The notes: generated by a model from the letters alone, not told the origin. A DNA stretch of 64,000 bases from Zanthoxylum bungeanum (GCA_019454045.1 SKCR01023430.1:1-64000); one strand, 5' to 3'. Shown: positions 1 to 12,036, numbered from the stretch's first letter. Numbers and translations are program-made.

Positions 1-719
1 ATTGTATTTCAAATGCTTAATCTTTCCTTGGGACATATTATAGAAACCAACATAGACCTCCAGGATCAACTCCTCATACACACAACCCGAACCATGCAGC
101 AACCAACACGCCCCTAGAGCTGTATCATACTTCACTGCCGAATGACCTGGACCTGAACGTGCACGCCCTTACCCTTGCCGAGCCTTCAACCAGAAGCAGA
201 GAGCTCTCCATACAAACCCTTCAACTCACTCCATAAGCCGAGCACCTCATGCCATGGAGACATCAACCCCCCTGCCGAATGAACTCCCATGCAAACCAGC
301 AAATGACTCCACTCTTCACACCATGACCAAACACCCTCTACAACCTTGCATGAACCATGCACACCACGCGTGAATAACTCACCATAACCGAGCCAAAATG
401 ACTCCTTGAAACCCTAACTTTTAACACCTGAAGTCACTGCCCATGTTTCGTGATTAATAAAGCCCAAACAACCCTCCAAAAGCAGCCCAAAATCGAGCCC
501 AAATCATCCCCCAAAACTGCTTTGTCCTTCACGACCCCATGCATGTGAAAACCTACGTGAATAATCCCCTTTGCATGCGTAAGATATGACCTTAAGACAA
601 CAGCGAAACGGAGTGTAAACAGCGAACAAAATAGCGAATAAAACAGCGAAACAGCGAAGGAATCATCAAAACAGCGAACCGGTGAAATCGTGGTGTCTTA
701 GCCTTTCCGACGGCCGTAT
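1..719. other. Unassigned non-coding sequence
   Basis: I see no open frame of useful length and no protein similarity here. The first ~550 bases are C-rich with many stops. AGCCC-type phrases around 470-520 resemble LTR sequence elsewhere in plants. It may be the front of the LTR that ends near 1502, but no second copy exists in the window to prove this. Confidence 0.4.
598..690 (+). repeat. Irregular short repeat of the motif CAGCGAA
   Basis: The motif CAGCGAA or AGCGAA occurs six to seven times in about 90 bases at uneven spacing of 8 to 20 bases. It is a low-complexity patch with no visible function. Confidence 0.5.
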
Positions 720-1502
720 AACGTATCTCCGAAAAGGCGACAAAAAAGGTTAGACCTGAGGGCACCTATTATTGATTTTTCTCACATGAAATAATGATTT
801 AGAAATTTTATTTTGTAGTATTTTAGCATGAATAGTTAGTATAACACGTTATTAAATGTATTTGCATGAAATAATGACTTAGGAAATATTTTTAGCATGA
901 ATATGTATTTTGGTATGTTGTTTGAAATTCATCCACATGAAGTAATGTCTTAGAATAGGTGTTTTATGATGTCTAGCATGAATAATTAATTAATTTAGGT
1001 TATGTAAATTAATAACGTAGAAAAGCATGTAATTTATTTTTCTGTCGCATGAATATTATTAATTAGTATGTGATGTAGTTTTGGGTGAATGGAATATGTG
1101 TTCCTTTTTTGTGGTATATTGGATGGAAACTCGGACATAAATTCCATAGCCGAATCCGAATGGACGGTAATATGGTTTGCACTCGGGATACAACGCCCCG
1201 TACCACTTAATAGGCTCACATGTTTCATTTCACTCAAATTTGTATTCGAAGCATGACTATGTTGTTGTAATGTTATTTTATTTTAAGCATGACTTAGTTT
1301 ATTATTTTTGTGTTAAGAATTTAAGTTATGGTGTGTTTAGAATAATTTCTACCAATACATGTCTTGTAGACTAGGTTAATATTGCACAAATCCAATTATT
1401 ACAAATGATATAAGTAAGGGACCATTCCGAACCCAACGGTTTGAGGTCTTCCCTTGCGAGGGGTGAGTGCGGCCTTAAATCATTTTCCCGGTCCACACCG
1501 GG
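720..1502 (+). mobile_element. 3' part of a probable Tat/Ogre-type Gypsy LTR
   Basis: The stretch is AT-rich and non-coding, and ends in a G/C-rich segment immediately followed by a TGGCGACTCC primer site. That order (AT-rich LTR, then a tRNA-Arg-like primer site) is what I recall for plant Tat/Ogre/Retand elements. The 5' end of the LTR is not visible, no partner LTR is present, and the exact LTR end is unclear because no clean CA precedes the primer site. The family assignment is inferred. Confidence 0.4.
784..1015 (+). repeat. Three degenerate 70-80 bp tandem units in the LTR
   Basis: The phrase CATGAAATAATG or CATGAAGTAATG starts at 784, 865 and 936, and each is followed by TAGCATGAAT at 824, 893 and 974. 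The spacing is 71 to 81 bases. The units have diverged, which points to an old tandem duplication within the LTR. Confidence 0.6.
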
Positions 1503-1512
1503 TGGCGACTCC
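1503..1512 (+). other. Putative primer binding site (tRNA-Arg type)
   Basis: TGGCGACTCC directly follows the LTR-like segment. From memory this is the core of the Ogre/Tat primer binding site, complementary to a tRNA-Arg 3' end. The next bases, to about 1637, would be the element's leader. The leader stops where a minus-strand Athila fragment begins, so no coding region of this element remains here. Confidence 0.45.
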
Positions 1513-1637
1513 ATTATTCTCCGGTTTAGTCCCCCGTGGACTACTCCGTACTCTCAACTAGGCCCTGAGTCTAGAACAGCATGCGTCGCCCAGTTCCTGT
1601 GTCATACAACTACTATGATGGGGGCAGAGACCAACTT

Positions 1638-2317
1638 CTATTTTAGGATCTCAAAGGATTCCTGGCATTCTTTAGTCAAGTTGAAAGACACATCTTTCTC
1701 CAGAAGGTTGCAAAGAGGTTTTGCAATTTTTGAGAAGTTTTTGATAAATCTCATGTAAAAGCCAGCATGTCCGAGAAAACTCCGAATCCCTTTGACAGAT
1801 ATTGGTGGAGGTAGTTTTTCAATTGTCTTGATCTTTGCTTTGTCTACCTCGATTCCCTTTTTTGAGATCCGATGTCCAAGAACGATGTCTTCCTGTACCA
1901 TGAAGTGGCATTTCTCTCAATTTAGTACCAGGTTGGTATCTTCACACCTTTGTAACACCTATTCCAGATTTTGCAAGCAGTGGTCAAAAGAGTCTCCAAA
2001 CACCAAGAAATCATCCATAAAAACCTCCATACTCTGTTCCAGTATATCTGAGAAGATTACCATCATGCAACATTAGAATGAGGCAGGAGCATTACATAGT
2101 CCAAATGACATTCTGTGGAAAGCAAAAGTATCATACGGACATGTAAATGTGGTTTTCTCCTGATCTTTTGGGGTGATGGCAATCTGATTGTACCTCGAAT
2201 ATCCATCCAAAAAGTAATAGTAATCATGCCCCGCTAGTCTGTCTAGCATCTGGTCAATGAATGGCAGCGGAAAATGGTCATTCCTTATTGCATTATTCAA
2301 CTTCTGGTAGTCCGTGC
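1638..2317 (-). pseudogene. Athila-type Gypsy reverse transcriptase fragment
   Basis: This is the palm region of a Ty3/Gypsy reverse transcriptase, which copies element RNA into DNA in virus-like particles. Read on the minus strand, it has the substrate-binding block NDHFPLPFIDQML, the block FLDGYSRYNQIAI, the catalytic FMDD box near 2010-2020, and the thumb/connection block FLGHAGFYMRFIKNFSKIA. FMDD in place of YVDD and the LGHAGFY phrase are typical of the Athila lineage. At least three in-frame stops lie near 2070, 1950 and 1910. The 5' end is cut at 2317 by a Copia LTR and the RNase H end is missing at 1637. The gag-protease fragment at 34335-35054 has the same strand and lineage and could be part of the same insertion. 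Confidence 0.85.
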
Positions 2318-4230
2318 TGTTGGGTTTCTAGGTTAGTCCCAAGATCAAATTATGCATAGAAATAAAATGAATATGCAAAGAAGAGTGGAGGAAACACACT
2401 TATATTGAACGGCTTTGGATGTGATGATCAATAAAAATTTCTCCAAGAAGCTTTGAGTATTTCGGCCAAGGTGGTCCTCCAAGCTCCAAGCTTTATCTTG
2501 TTGATTCCAAGCTCTTAGAATGGTTTCCCTATCACCTTGTGATGATTCCTTGAAGGTGCTAGCCATTAGAAATTTTGCAACAAAATTTCTTATCTTCTTC
2601 CTCTTTGTTCGGCCAAGAGAAGAAAATAAATGGAGATTGTTTTTCTTAGTTTATGTGTGAATGAGAGAGTGAAGGAATGAATTTGTTGACTTGATTTTTT
2701 TATTTCAAAAATTAAATCAATTCCAAAATCCAAATAATTGATAAAAGTCATACATCATGTCAACTTGTGTGTAAGACAAGCAATCACCATGCCACCGCCT
2801 AAACCCATCACAAAAAGCAACTTAAAGTCACAAGTGATGTGACATGTGGGCCCCACTTGATTCGAAATCCGAGTGGGCCCGCAAACACTCCCGGGCTCTG
2901 GTTCGCTAATTCCGAATTAATAAACTTTCTTCGTGACGTAATTAAATAAAATTTAATTAAATAATTATGCCCAACAAAATTACTATTCACGTCGCTAACG
3001 AATTAATTCTAAATTAACTCATTTGCCTGAATTAAAATCTAATTTTAATTCCGCGTCGAAATCTAATTTCTTTTAATATATCCAATATATTATTTTATCA
3101 ATTAATTCTAAATTAATCGTTTCTCTCTCTTCAAATAGTACCTTATCCCAGAAAAAGTCTCTCCGCTATTAATCCCAGATTAATAAAGTTCGAATCATAC
3201 GTCATCGGTGAATCTTTGGGAAGCGACCCAAGAGATCCCTGGATCTGTTGGCAGTAAATTCGGTTGTTAGACTATCCGAACACGTACGTACCTCGTACAA
3301 CGTTCTTATCGATTTACGAGACAAGGTTGGCTTCCAGCAAAGCGCCATGCCTACCTAATTCTCCAGAAATATTCTTAATAGAATATATAATCTATGGCAG
3401 ACGTAGTATACATAGTATTGCATATCTCGATCCAGTATCTGATGTCACATGCAAGGCCAGAGGCTGGAATAGTGTCTAGCTGTACGAAGCATATATCGGA
3501 TCACTAGCAACTAGTCTCTTTATTATCAGATAATCATGACATAGTCTTATTATCCCGATGGTTGCAACCCTTTAGAGAACCAGTTCTGTATCCCTGCGTG
3601 ACCATCATCTCCATGTGACTGAAGTGATACTTCCGTCTTGACATCATATCTAGTACACTACGATTCTCAATAAACCCAGAAGAGGCGTACACAGAACCTG
3701 TTAAAGTCCAGGACGACCAAAACCAAAGCGTATTGATTGTCGCAAGTACTAGCGATGCAAGTCTCAAGTTAAGACCAAATACACCTACCCTGATGCGGAC
3801 TCCCATAGACACATAGTCATACTACCAATGGGATTCCGAGGGGTCTATCTAGAGCGAAGCTATTTTCCGTACCATCGGTAAAACACAACCTCCTACCACA
3901 CTTGCATAAGTATCCAATACTTAAATATATGAGAACTATATTGTTACGCTTCCATAACACACACAAGTGCGATACTAGTCTATTCCGTATTATCGATGTA
4001 CAGTCTCGATAATACTACGACTAGGGATATTTAATGATTAAATCGTCGTGGATTGACACTGTCTCATATCATCTCAATCCGGAACTAATCATAAGGACTT
4101 TCATCATTCACACATTTAAGTAATCTAATTACGAAATGATAAAGGTAATTTCCTTTGCTACATAATTAATTTGTACAAAAACACAATGTCTTTTACAAAT
4201 AGTGACGCTATAGGTCATAATTGTCCAACA
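2318..4230 (-). mobile_element. 3' LTR of Copia element A
   Basis: The LTR is 1,913 bp and bounded by TGTTGGG and CCAACA, the required TG...CA ends. Its left 560 bases are repeated at 12037-12602, the other LTR of the same element. In element orientation it starts TGTTGGACAATTATGACC, like most LTRs in this window, and ends CTAGAAACCCAACA. The hairpin array described at 13397-13611 lies at about 2985-3190. A minus-strand frame of about 90 codons (3534-3812) is an instance of the LTR-borne frame discussed under findings. Confidence 0.88.
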
Positions 4231-4242
4231 ATCTCCCATTTG
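4231..4242 (-). other. Polypurine tract of element A
   Basis: On the minus strand this reads as a purine-rich run ending GGGAGAT, directly before the LTR start TGTTGGAC. It primes plus-strand DNA synthesis in LTR elements. The same AAGTGGGAGAT tract abuts LTRs at 20191-20201, 32461-32471 and 44924-44934. Confidence 0.75.
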
Positions 4243-4850
4243 GCCTATAGCTAGTCACTCAAGCATCTAACACCTGAACTATATACATGTCGCTCAAACC
4301 TTTGCAGAGGAATGCCTTTCGTCAGCGGATCTGCAATGTTGTCCTCTGATATGACCTTCTCGATCTTCAGATCGCCACGATGTATGATCTCACGAATCAG
4401 ATGGAAACGTCAAAGAACATGCTTGGATCGTTGATGAGACCGCGGTTCCTTAGCCTGCACTATAGCCCCGTTATTGTCACAATACAATGGAACGAGCTCA
4501 GCTACTAACGAAACTACTCCTAATCCAATTAGGAATTTTCGGATCCAACCTACCTCATTTGCTGCTTCAGCTGCAATGATATACTCTGCTTCTGTTGTTG
4601 AATCGGCAACAGTCTCTTGCTTGGAAAATTTCAAGCTCAGTGCTTCGTTATTCAAACAAAACACGTACCCATATTGCGATTTACAGTCATCTTTATCGAT
4701 TTGGATACTTGCATCGATATACCCAGTTACCTTAAGTCCTCTATCTCCATAGATTAAGAAAGCATCCTTAGTTCGTCTAAGATACTTAAGGATATTCTTA
4801 ACCGATATTCAGTGACCTTCACCTGGATCGGCCTGATAGGAGACATCAGG
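4243..4850 (-). pseudogene. Copia RNase H domain of element A
   Basis: RNase H degrades the RNA strand of the RNA-DNA hybrid during reverse transcription. Visible motifs on the minus strand are GYIDASIQIDKDD, SLKFSKQETVADSTTEAEYI (near 4640-4570), the DNNGAI block near 4480, and the C-terminal SEDNIADPLTK near 4330. All are standard for the Copia RNase H. A stop replaces the expected Trp at 4809-4811 (TGG to TGA), and further stops follow near 4408 and at the C-terminus. It continues from the RT and ends just before the polypurine tract. Confidence 0.85.
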
Positions 4851-5858
4851 TCATCTACATATCATGGCATACATGATCGATCTGATTGCCAAGGTGAACG
4901 GTATCTGACTCATGTTGTCTCTCTCATCTTGAGTTTTAGGACACATGTCCTTAAATAGAGTGACACCATGTGACATTGGCAATAGTCCCCTCTTGGACTG
5001 ATCCATGTTGAATCTCTTCAATACTTTGTCAATGTACGTGCTCTGGGAGAGTCCAAGTAGCTTTCCAGATCTATCCCGGTAGATCTTTATTCCCAGAATA
5101 AAGGCTACTTCTCCTAGATCTTTCATTGAGAATTTTAATGAAAGCCAAGCTTTCACCGATGTTAACATGGGAATGTCATTGCCCATAAGCAATACATCGT
5201 CAACATAAAGGACAATGAAAGTCAGTGTGCTCCCACTAACCTTCTTGTATAGACAAGGATCATCTTCGTTTTGAACGAAATCATATTCTTTTATGATCTC
5301 ATATAAACGTTGGTTCCAAGAATGCGACACTTGCTTCAGTCCATAAATAAACCGATTTAACTTGCAAACCTTGTTTGCATGTATAGGCACGACAAAACCA
5401 TCAGGTTGTTGCATATAAACATCCTCCAACAGGTTTCCGTTAAGGAAAACGGTTTTGACATCCATCTGCTATATCTCGTAATCGAAATATGCAGCAATAT
5501 CAAGCATTATCCGAATGGATTTAATCATGGCAACGGGTGAGAAAGTTTCATCATAATCGACACCATGTCATTGACGAAACCCCTTCGCTATAAGCCTATC
5601 TTTGTACGTTTGTACGTTGCCATCCATTTCGGTCTTCTTCTTGAAGTTCCATTTGCAACCAATAGGCTTCACGCCTTTTGTTGCATCAACCAGTGTCCAA
5701 ACTTAGTTGGTATACATGGAATCCATTTCAGAATTCATGGAATCTTGCCATAAATCGGAGTCGATACCTTGTATCACTTCCTCATACGTAGCTGGCTTGT
5801 CTTCCTCAATGAGATTGATATCTACATGAGGTGAGATCAGAAACCCATACCTCTCAGG
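4851..5858 (-). pseudogene. Copia reverse transcriptase of element A
   Basis: This is the polymerase domain of the polyprotein. On the minus strand it has the N-terminal blocks GCKWNFKKKTEMDG and ETFSPVAMIKSIRI, then MDVKTVFLNGNL, YGLKQVSHSWNQRLYE, the intact catalytic YVDDVLLMGND near 5190, and KDLGEVAFILGIKI. Stops interrupt it near 5857, 5703-5705 (Gln codon), 5568-5570 and 5469-5471 (Trp codon), and after MYAMICR at about 4850. A short deletion follows that last stop. The longest open piece is 204 codons (4851-5465). The catalytic core is well preserved, so element A is closer to a coding-competent ancestor than the five ruined copies elsewhere in the window. Confidence 0.9.
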
Positions 5859-7016
5859 TTATTTTCTGACTCTCTCCGACCTACGTGGTCCTTGTGTATT
5901 CGAAGATTGTGGTACAACTTCATCCCTGATGAACTGTTCATGTTCCGTTGAGTATTCTATGCCAGGAATAATATCACTCCGATTTTCATCGAGTTCTACT
6001 TTCCTCCTACTTATCACTGCATTTAGGAATTTCTTCTCAAGGAAAATCGCATGTAGAGCAATAAAAACTTTGTTCTCTCGTGGGAGATAGAAGTAATATC
6101 CTTTCGTTTCCCTAGGATATCCCACAAAAAGGCATTTATCCGATTTGGGTTCAAGTTTGGTACCTTCCAAATGTTTGACGTATGCCCAGCAACCCCAAAT
6201 CTTCAGGAATGAGAAACCCGGTTTCTTTCCTGTCCATATCTCATACGTAGTCTGTTAAACAGACTTTGACGGAACCTTATTCAAAATAAGTATTGCACTG
6301 TTTAACGCATATCCCCATAAGGAAATAGGTAGCTCAGTGCGACTCATCATAGACCTTACCATGTCTAACAAGGTTTGATTTCTCCGTTCGGACACACCGT
6401 TTAATTATGGTTTTCCAGGAGGAGTCCACTGTGAAAGAATACGATATTCTTTCAAGTAGTCAAGAAACTCATTACTCAAGTATTCGCCACCACGGTCCGA
6501 CCGTAATGTCTTAATACTTTTACCGGTCTGTTTTTCAACTTCATGTCGAAACTTTTTGAATTTCTCAAAAGTTTCCGACTTATGTCTCATAAGATACACA
6601 TAACCATAACGTGATGCATCATCCGTAAAGGTTACGAAGTATTTATATCCACCTCTAGCCTGGCTAGACATGGGCCCACAAACATCACTATGAACTAGGG
6701 CTAACAGTTCGGTGGCACGTACACCTTTACAGCTAAAAGGTGATTTAGGCATTTTACCTAATAAGTAAGATTCGCAGACATCATATGAATTTGGATCAAA
6801 TCCGTCCAAGTACCCACTCTTCGAAAGTGTGGATAAGCGAGTCTTGTTTATGTGTCCCAAATGATAATGCAACATATAAGTTTCATCTTTATGACTTACT
6901 TTAAGCCTTTTGTTTGTTACATATTGAGATTGGTTTATATTCAAGATATAAAGACCATCATTTACATCAGCAGTGCAAATTTCTATATCATTTTTATACA
7001 TAAAACACCCAATGTT
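5859..7016 (-). pseudogene. Copia integrase of element A
   Basis: Integrase inserts the DNA copy into the genome. The zinc-binding N-terminus reads LHYHLGHINKTRL, but its C-x2-C is damaged (CESYLLGK where CxxC is expected). The catalytic core has HSDVCGPMSSQA (first Asp, about 6690), FTDDASRYGYVYL, SDRGGEYLSNEF (second Asp, about 6500) and NGVSERRN (Glu, about 6390). A TAA replaces a Gln codon just before the last motif (about 6402-6407), and another stop lies near 6255. The C-terminal GYPRETKGYYFY block (near 6120) is followed by the linker to RT. The intact SDVCG phrase is the reference against which the lesions in the other five copies are judged. Confidence 0.88.
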
Positions 7017-7706
7017 TCAAAATACAAAAGTGTACCCATATTGGGCTAACATAGATACAGAAATAATATTCCTAGTCAAACTAGGTACATAATAACAGTC
7101 TGTTAGTTCAAGTACATGCCTCAAGGGTAGTTCTAAAACAAAAGTGCCAACGGCCAAAACGGCGACTGGAGTCCCATTTCCAACATGGAGATCAATCTCT
7201 CCTGAAGCCAGTGTCCTGCTAATCTGCAGATCCTGCACATCAGTACAAATGTGAATACCACAACCATAATCAAAAATCAAATTTTTAAAACTAGAAGTAG
7301 TCATGTTTATTTCTATAACAAACATACTTGAGGCCGGTATCTTGCCCACCTTGATTTCCTTCCTGAGTGCCTTGTACTCGCGACAGTCACGCTTCCAGTG
7401 ACCCCGCTGTCCGCACTGAAGACAAACATCTTGGGATTTGTCCTTGGGCTTCACAGAAGCCTTTGACGATTTGGCCTTGCCCTTCTTCTTCTTCTTCTTC
7501 TTCTTCTTGATACCTTCAGTCGCCTTAGGCCCAGCCCTCGGAGTCCGAGATGTAGAAGCGAAGTGCGCCTCGTGCTTCTTGCCCTTAAGAAGTTCCTTTT
7601 CTACCTCTCGCAGTATGGACATCAGCTCTCCAAGAGTCTACTCTTGGTTCATCATATTGTAGTTCATGATGAACCCACTCCAAGTGTCGGGGGGAGAGAC
7701 TGTAAG
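7017..7706 (-). pseudogene. Copia gag C-terminus and protease of element A
   Basis: The nucleocapsid end of gag packages element RNA, and the aspartic protease cleaves the polyprotein. On the minus strand there is GKKHEAHFASTS, a Lys-rich tract, then the zinc knuckle CLQCGQRGHWKRDC (C-x2-C-x4-H-x4-C intact, near 7420-7380). The protease active site reads DYGCG where DSGCG is expected (near 7260), so the Ser is lost. CYYVPSLTRNIISV follows, and the frame ends in a stop at 7017. It continues the gag N-terminal half at 9728-10203; the solo LTR at 7707-9722 lies between them. Confidence 0.88.
7481..7509 (-). repeat. AAG trinucleotide run coding for poly-Lys
   Basis: About nine CTT triplets on the plus strand encode nine to ten consecutive Lys upstream of the zinc knuckle. 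The related gag at 48890 has only four Lys here, so the run probably expanded by slippage in element A. Confidence 0.8.
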
Positions 7707-9727
7707 TGTTGGTAAAAATCTAAGGTCCCAAGATCAAATCAAGACATGAAAACATGCATGAATACATCAACGGAGGTAGCAGAATACTCACATTGATCGG
7801 TTATGTCGATTTGAAGACGAATCAAGGCCAAAAACGTACTGCTTTGCTCACGCCACTGCAACCAGTCCATGCTCACTGTCTTGGCAGTTTCGGGTCTCAA
7901 AACGAAGCTCCAAACTCCATCGGATGAGTCCCGCCTCATGGTCGAACCTCCCTACCACCTTCGCAAGACTCGTAGTGTGCTAGCACTTGCGGTTTTCACC
8001 ATGAAAACCCAACTCTTGCTCCCCTAAAGTCACGCCCAAACTGGTTCAAAACCAGTGAAGAATGGCCACCATTGCCGTGAGAAGAAGAGAGAATTTTGAG
8101 AGAGATTGAATTGTGTTGTATTAAAATGATTTACCAAAAATCAATTTATATTTATGCCATAATATTTATTAAATTAATAATAAATTTATGACACAAAACA
8201 TGCAATGGCTTAGAGTGTCAAAACACTCAACTCCATGCAATGACATTGAGTGCAATGTACACAATCTACATGCAAAGCATTAGAATGACATGTGTCATGT
8301 GGGCCCCACACGTTTCCAAATGAAAATGGGCCCACGTGCACTCACGCGTTCGGGTTCGATATTTCCGAAATACCGAGCTTACGTCGCGACGTTAATTCAA
8401 CCGAATTTAAATAAATAATTGCGTCTGGCGAAATTATTATTTACGTCGCTAACGAATTAATTCTAAATTAACTCGTTTGCCCGAATTAAAATCTAATTTT
8501 AATTCCGCGTCGAAATCTAATTTCGTCTAATATATCGAATATATCAATTCATCGATCAATTCCAAATTAATCGTTCTCTCTCTTTAGACGACATTTTATC
8601 CCGGATAAAATATCTCCGTTATAATCCTAGATTAATTTTCTCTCTCTTCTATTATAATCCCAGATTATTCAAGAGTGCGAGTTGTGCGTCATCGGTGGAT
8701 TATCGGGAGCGACCCATGAGATCCCCGGATAATCTGGCAGTAATACGGTCGTCGGAGTATCCGAATCACGTACGTACCAAGTACTACGTTCTACCGATTT
8801 ACGAGACAAGGTCGACTCCTAGCAAAGCACCAAGTCTACCTAATTCTCCGGACATATCCATTAAAGAATATTAAGATCTGTATCAAGCGTAGTATACAAT
8901 GTATTGTGTATATCGGCCCAGTATCGGATAGTCACGTGCTAGGGCTGGGGCTGGATAAGTGTCTGCCCCGTCCGAAACACATATCGGATGTCTGGTAACT
9001 AGTCTCTATAATCGGATATTCATGACCTGGTCATAATATCACGATTGGATGCGCATCACTTAAGAGCACTAATACCGTATCCTGCGTGACATCATATCCA
9101 CTATGACTGGAGTGATACTTCCGTCTTGACATCACATCCAATACACTACGATTCTCAATATACCCGGCATTGGCGTACACAGAACCGGTTACAGTCCTAG
9201 ACGACCTCAACTAAAGTATATCGATTGTCGTAAGCATTAGCGATGTAAGTCTCAGGTTAAGACTATACACACCTACCTTGATTTCGGCCTCCCATAGACA
9301 CATATTCATAATACCAATGGGATTCCGAGGGGTCTATCCAGAGCGAAGCTGTTTCCTGTACCATCGGTGAAACACGACCTCCTATCGCACTTGCATAAGT
9401 ATCCAACACTTATATATATGAGAACTATGTCGTTGTGCCCTCACAACGCACACAAGTGCAATACTAGCCTATTCCGCATTATCGATGTCCAGTCTCGATA
9501 ATACTACGGCTAGGGATATTTAATGATTAATCCTTTGTGGACTGATACTGTCTCATATCATCTCAATCCAGGAACTAATCATAGGGACCTCTCTTTATTT
9601 ATATATCTATGGTGATCTAATCACAAATGATGAGAGTGCAATTTCCTTGTCACATAGTTAATTTGCTACAAAACCACAATGATCTGTGCAAATAGTGACG
9701 CTATGGGTCATTTTGTCCAACAGTAAG
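7702..9727 (-). mobile_element. Solo Copia LTR with 5-bp target duplication
   Basis: A 2,016-bp LTR (7707-9722) runs from TGTTGGTAAAAA to CCAACA and is flanked on both sides by GTAAG (7702-7706 and 9723-9727). It has no internal region, so it is a solo LTR left by recombination between the two LTRs of a full element. It interrupts gag of element A in the segment coding for DLILQ. In its own orientation it starts TGTTGGACAAAATGACCC and carries the same hairpin array (about 8450-8690), but its 3' end differs from the LTRs of A. Confidence 0.93.
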
Positions 9728-10203
9728 ATCAAATCTATAGAGGTCTCTATCTAAAAAACAATCCCCATTTGTCCAAGCTACTCCATATCGGCAATCATCT
9801 GTGTCACATAATGTTCAACAGATGTACCCTCCGACATCCGAGCGCGGAAGAGCTTCTTCTGTAACTCATATCTTTGAGATCTAAGATTAGATCGGTGTAG
9901 ATCATTCAACTTCGCCAACATTGTATAGGGATCCAATCCCTTATTATGTCGATGGAATTACTGAGTCATAGCGGCAAGCATTACCGATTGAGCAGTTGCA
10001 TTATTATCGCTATGAGTGTTCCAAAGCTGTAGCTCAAGCAACTAATCAGGTCGGGGCTTAGGCCCAAGAGGTCTCTCTATAGTATATTGTAGCCTCTCGG
10101 ATCCAAGGACTATCATTAGATTCATTTCCCAATCGGAAAAGTTAGTGTCGTTGAAGATATTATCGCCCATGATGATGTCCCTGACATTGTTCTTTCCAGT
10201 CAT
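9728..10203 (-). pseudogene. Copia gag N-terminal half of element A
   Basis: This is the start of the structural protein that forms the virus-like particle. The ATG is at 10203-10201 on the minus strand, the same start context as the gag at 35756 on the plus strand (VRDIIMGDN near the N-terminus). Later blocks are ERPLGPKP, NATAQSVMLAAM, YELQKKLFRARMSEGTSVEHYV and ETSIDLIL. Stops occur after KPRPD, after LAAMTQ and near 9760. It runs into the solo LTR and continues at 7706. Confidence 0.85.
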
Positions 10204-12022
10204 ATTAATTGCGATAGTCTAACTATCCAATTAATAATGTAAGGGTACAGTCTAACTGTTACAAGAAAAATAACACAATATTAGTCCAACTAATAAAATA
10301 ATTTTGACGAAATAATTTTGAAAACATGTAAAGCTAAGTATTTGAACGAAATTGCAAATTCAATACTAGCCTCCCACTATTTTTCGATGAGCCTCTAACC
10401 CTCTGTAGAGTACTCGGGAAACCTAGGATCCCGTTAAATAACACACAACCTTGACTTTGGCCAAAAAGCTGTATGATATTTAACTAGGTAGATCTCAAAG
10501 ATCAATTGGATCTCATCCAATTCCTAGATCCGGTAGGGGACATCCAAGTCTGAAACATATATACAATATATATGCCAATATGTCCAATATATATTCCTAA
10601 CCTTTTCCTCTGAATCAACTAAGCCTTGGCTTTGGAATAACAAGCTTAATGATTCCAGTTAAGCGGGACCCATTGACGTTAGAAAGCTTCGTAATCAATG
10701 TCGATGGTCAATAAGTGATCTTGACTTTGGCCAACAAATCACAACTTGGACAAGACACCAATATGGAACAAAGCTTTCATGATTCAAACACATCCGCAAT
10801 TGACAAAGGTATTGACTTTGGCCAACAAACCAGTGCCAATTTTGGATCTTGAGTAAGAATCACTCAATGGAAGGAAAACGCTTAATATGTTTTGAGGGTT
10901 TTTCACGTAAATTGGCAACCAATTTATTATCTTTTTTAGGTCTCATCATACACCTTAAACATGTATTCTAAAATCATAATAAGGTGCGGAAAGTAAATTC
11001 ATAACGATATGCGGATGGATATTTAACAACTTGTTCCTAGAACAAATCACTCACTTTTCCTCTCCCGGTTAGCACTATTCTACTTCTACCTAATTTCATA
11101 ATACAATAATAGAAACCTCATTACCAATGAGGGGAATTAGGTGAGAATAGAATACAAAGAATCAATAAAGAGAGAAGGCTGGACACGCATGTCCAATTTA
11201 TAAATTCTAAATTTACAACAATTTCTAAAATTGCCCTTTCCCTTCTAATATCCATCTGATATACGCTATTCATTCATCACATCCATGTATTCATTCAAGC
11301 ATGTTATTCAATTAATCTAATCAAATTAATTAATCTTTGAATATTAGTGATCATCCAATGTTCAAACAACGAAGCCCAATTAATATCCAATGTAGTTTAA
11401 TTAAATATCCAATGGGCTTTCAATTGATTTCATAAGGCATTGGCTTTGGTCAATATGGGTCAAACCAAATACCATGGCCCAAGTAAGGAATCACCCTTAT
11501 TTTCCAAGAAACCAATTTAGGCCCATTAGGCCCAATTAAACTTTTAAAGCCCATTTGCTATATTTGGACTTAGTGGAATGATTTAGGCCCAATATGGATC
11601 CAATCCATTTGGCCCAAACCTACTTGGCCCAACCAAGTCTATAAGGCCCAAATACAACAATTACAAGCCCAATTCAAAATCAAGCCCAATTTATTAAATT
11701 CCAAATTTTCCAAAATTCATAATTTAGGGATTATATGTTCGATTCCGATTTCGATCCGATTAAATTATAAATCAATATTTCCCAATTGCTTCAAGTCATC
11801 CAATGATCAAAGGAACAAAAATACCATAACTTTAGAGCACAATAAGCATTCGGCCAATCCTCATTTTTGGGAAAAAATTGATCCAATCCATTTTTCATAA
11901 AATTGATCATAAATAACTCCAAGTCATTCATTCACAAGCATGCTCAAACAAGTAATTTAGTCAACATGCTCAAAAACAATTTACCCAAATTTTACCATAA
12001 GTTTATTTCATACCCAAAATGG
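10204..12022 (-). other. 5' leader of element A
   Basis: This is the non-coding region between primer site and gag, about 1.8 kb. Perfect TTGGCCAA palindromes lie at 10457-10464, 10727-10734 and 10818-10825, each within a GACTTTGGCCAA-type phrase. The region 11400-11700 is rich in GGCCCA/AGCCCA words. No protein-coding content is convincing. An open frame on the plus strand at about 10610-10850 is part of the leader frame discussed under findings and has one stop here. Confidence 0.75.
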
Positions 12023-12036
12023 TTCATTGATACCAT
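12023..12036 (-). other. Primer binding site of element A (tRNA-iMet)
   Basis: On the minus strand, ATGGTATCA follows directly after the LTR end CCCAACA. It matches the usual plant Copia site TGGTATCAGAGC in its first eight bases and then diverges. Confidence 0.75.

Noticed and set aside
1..720. A host gene exon at the left edge
   Set aside because: No frame is open beyond a few dozen codons, there is no recognisable peptide, and no splice-site-bounded coding stretch can be supported.
4851..5465. Endogenous pararetrovirus as the source of the RT
   Set aside because: Integrase lies before RT with Copia motifs, and LTRs, primer site and polypurine tract are present; no movement or coat protein motifs are seen.
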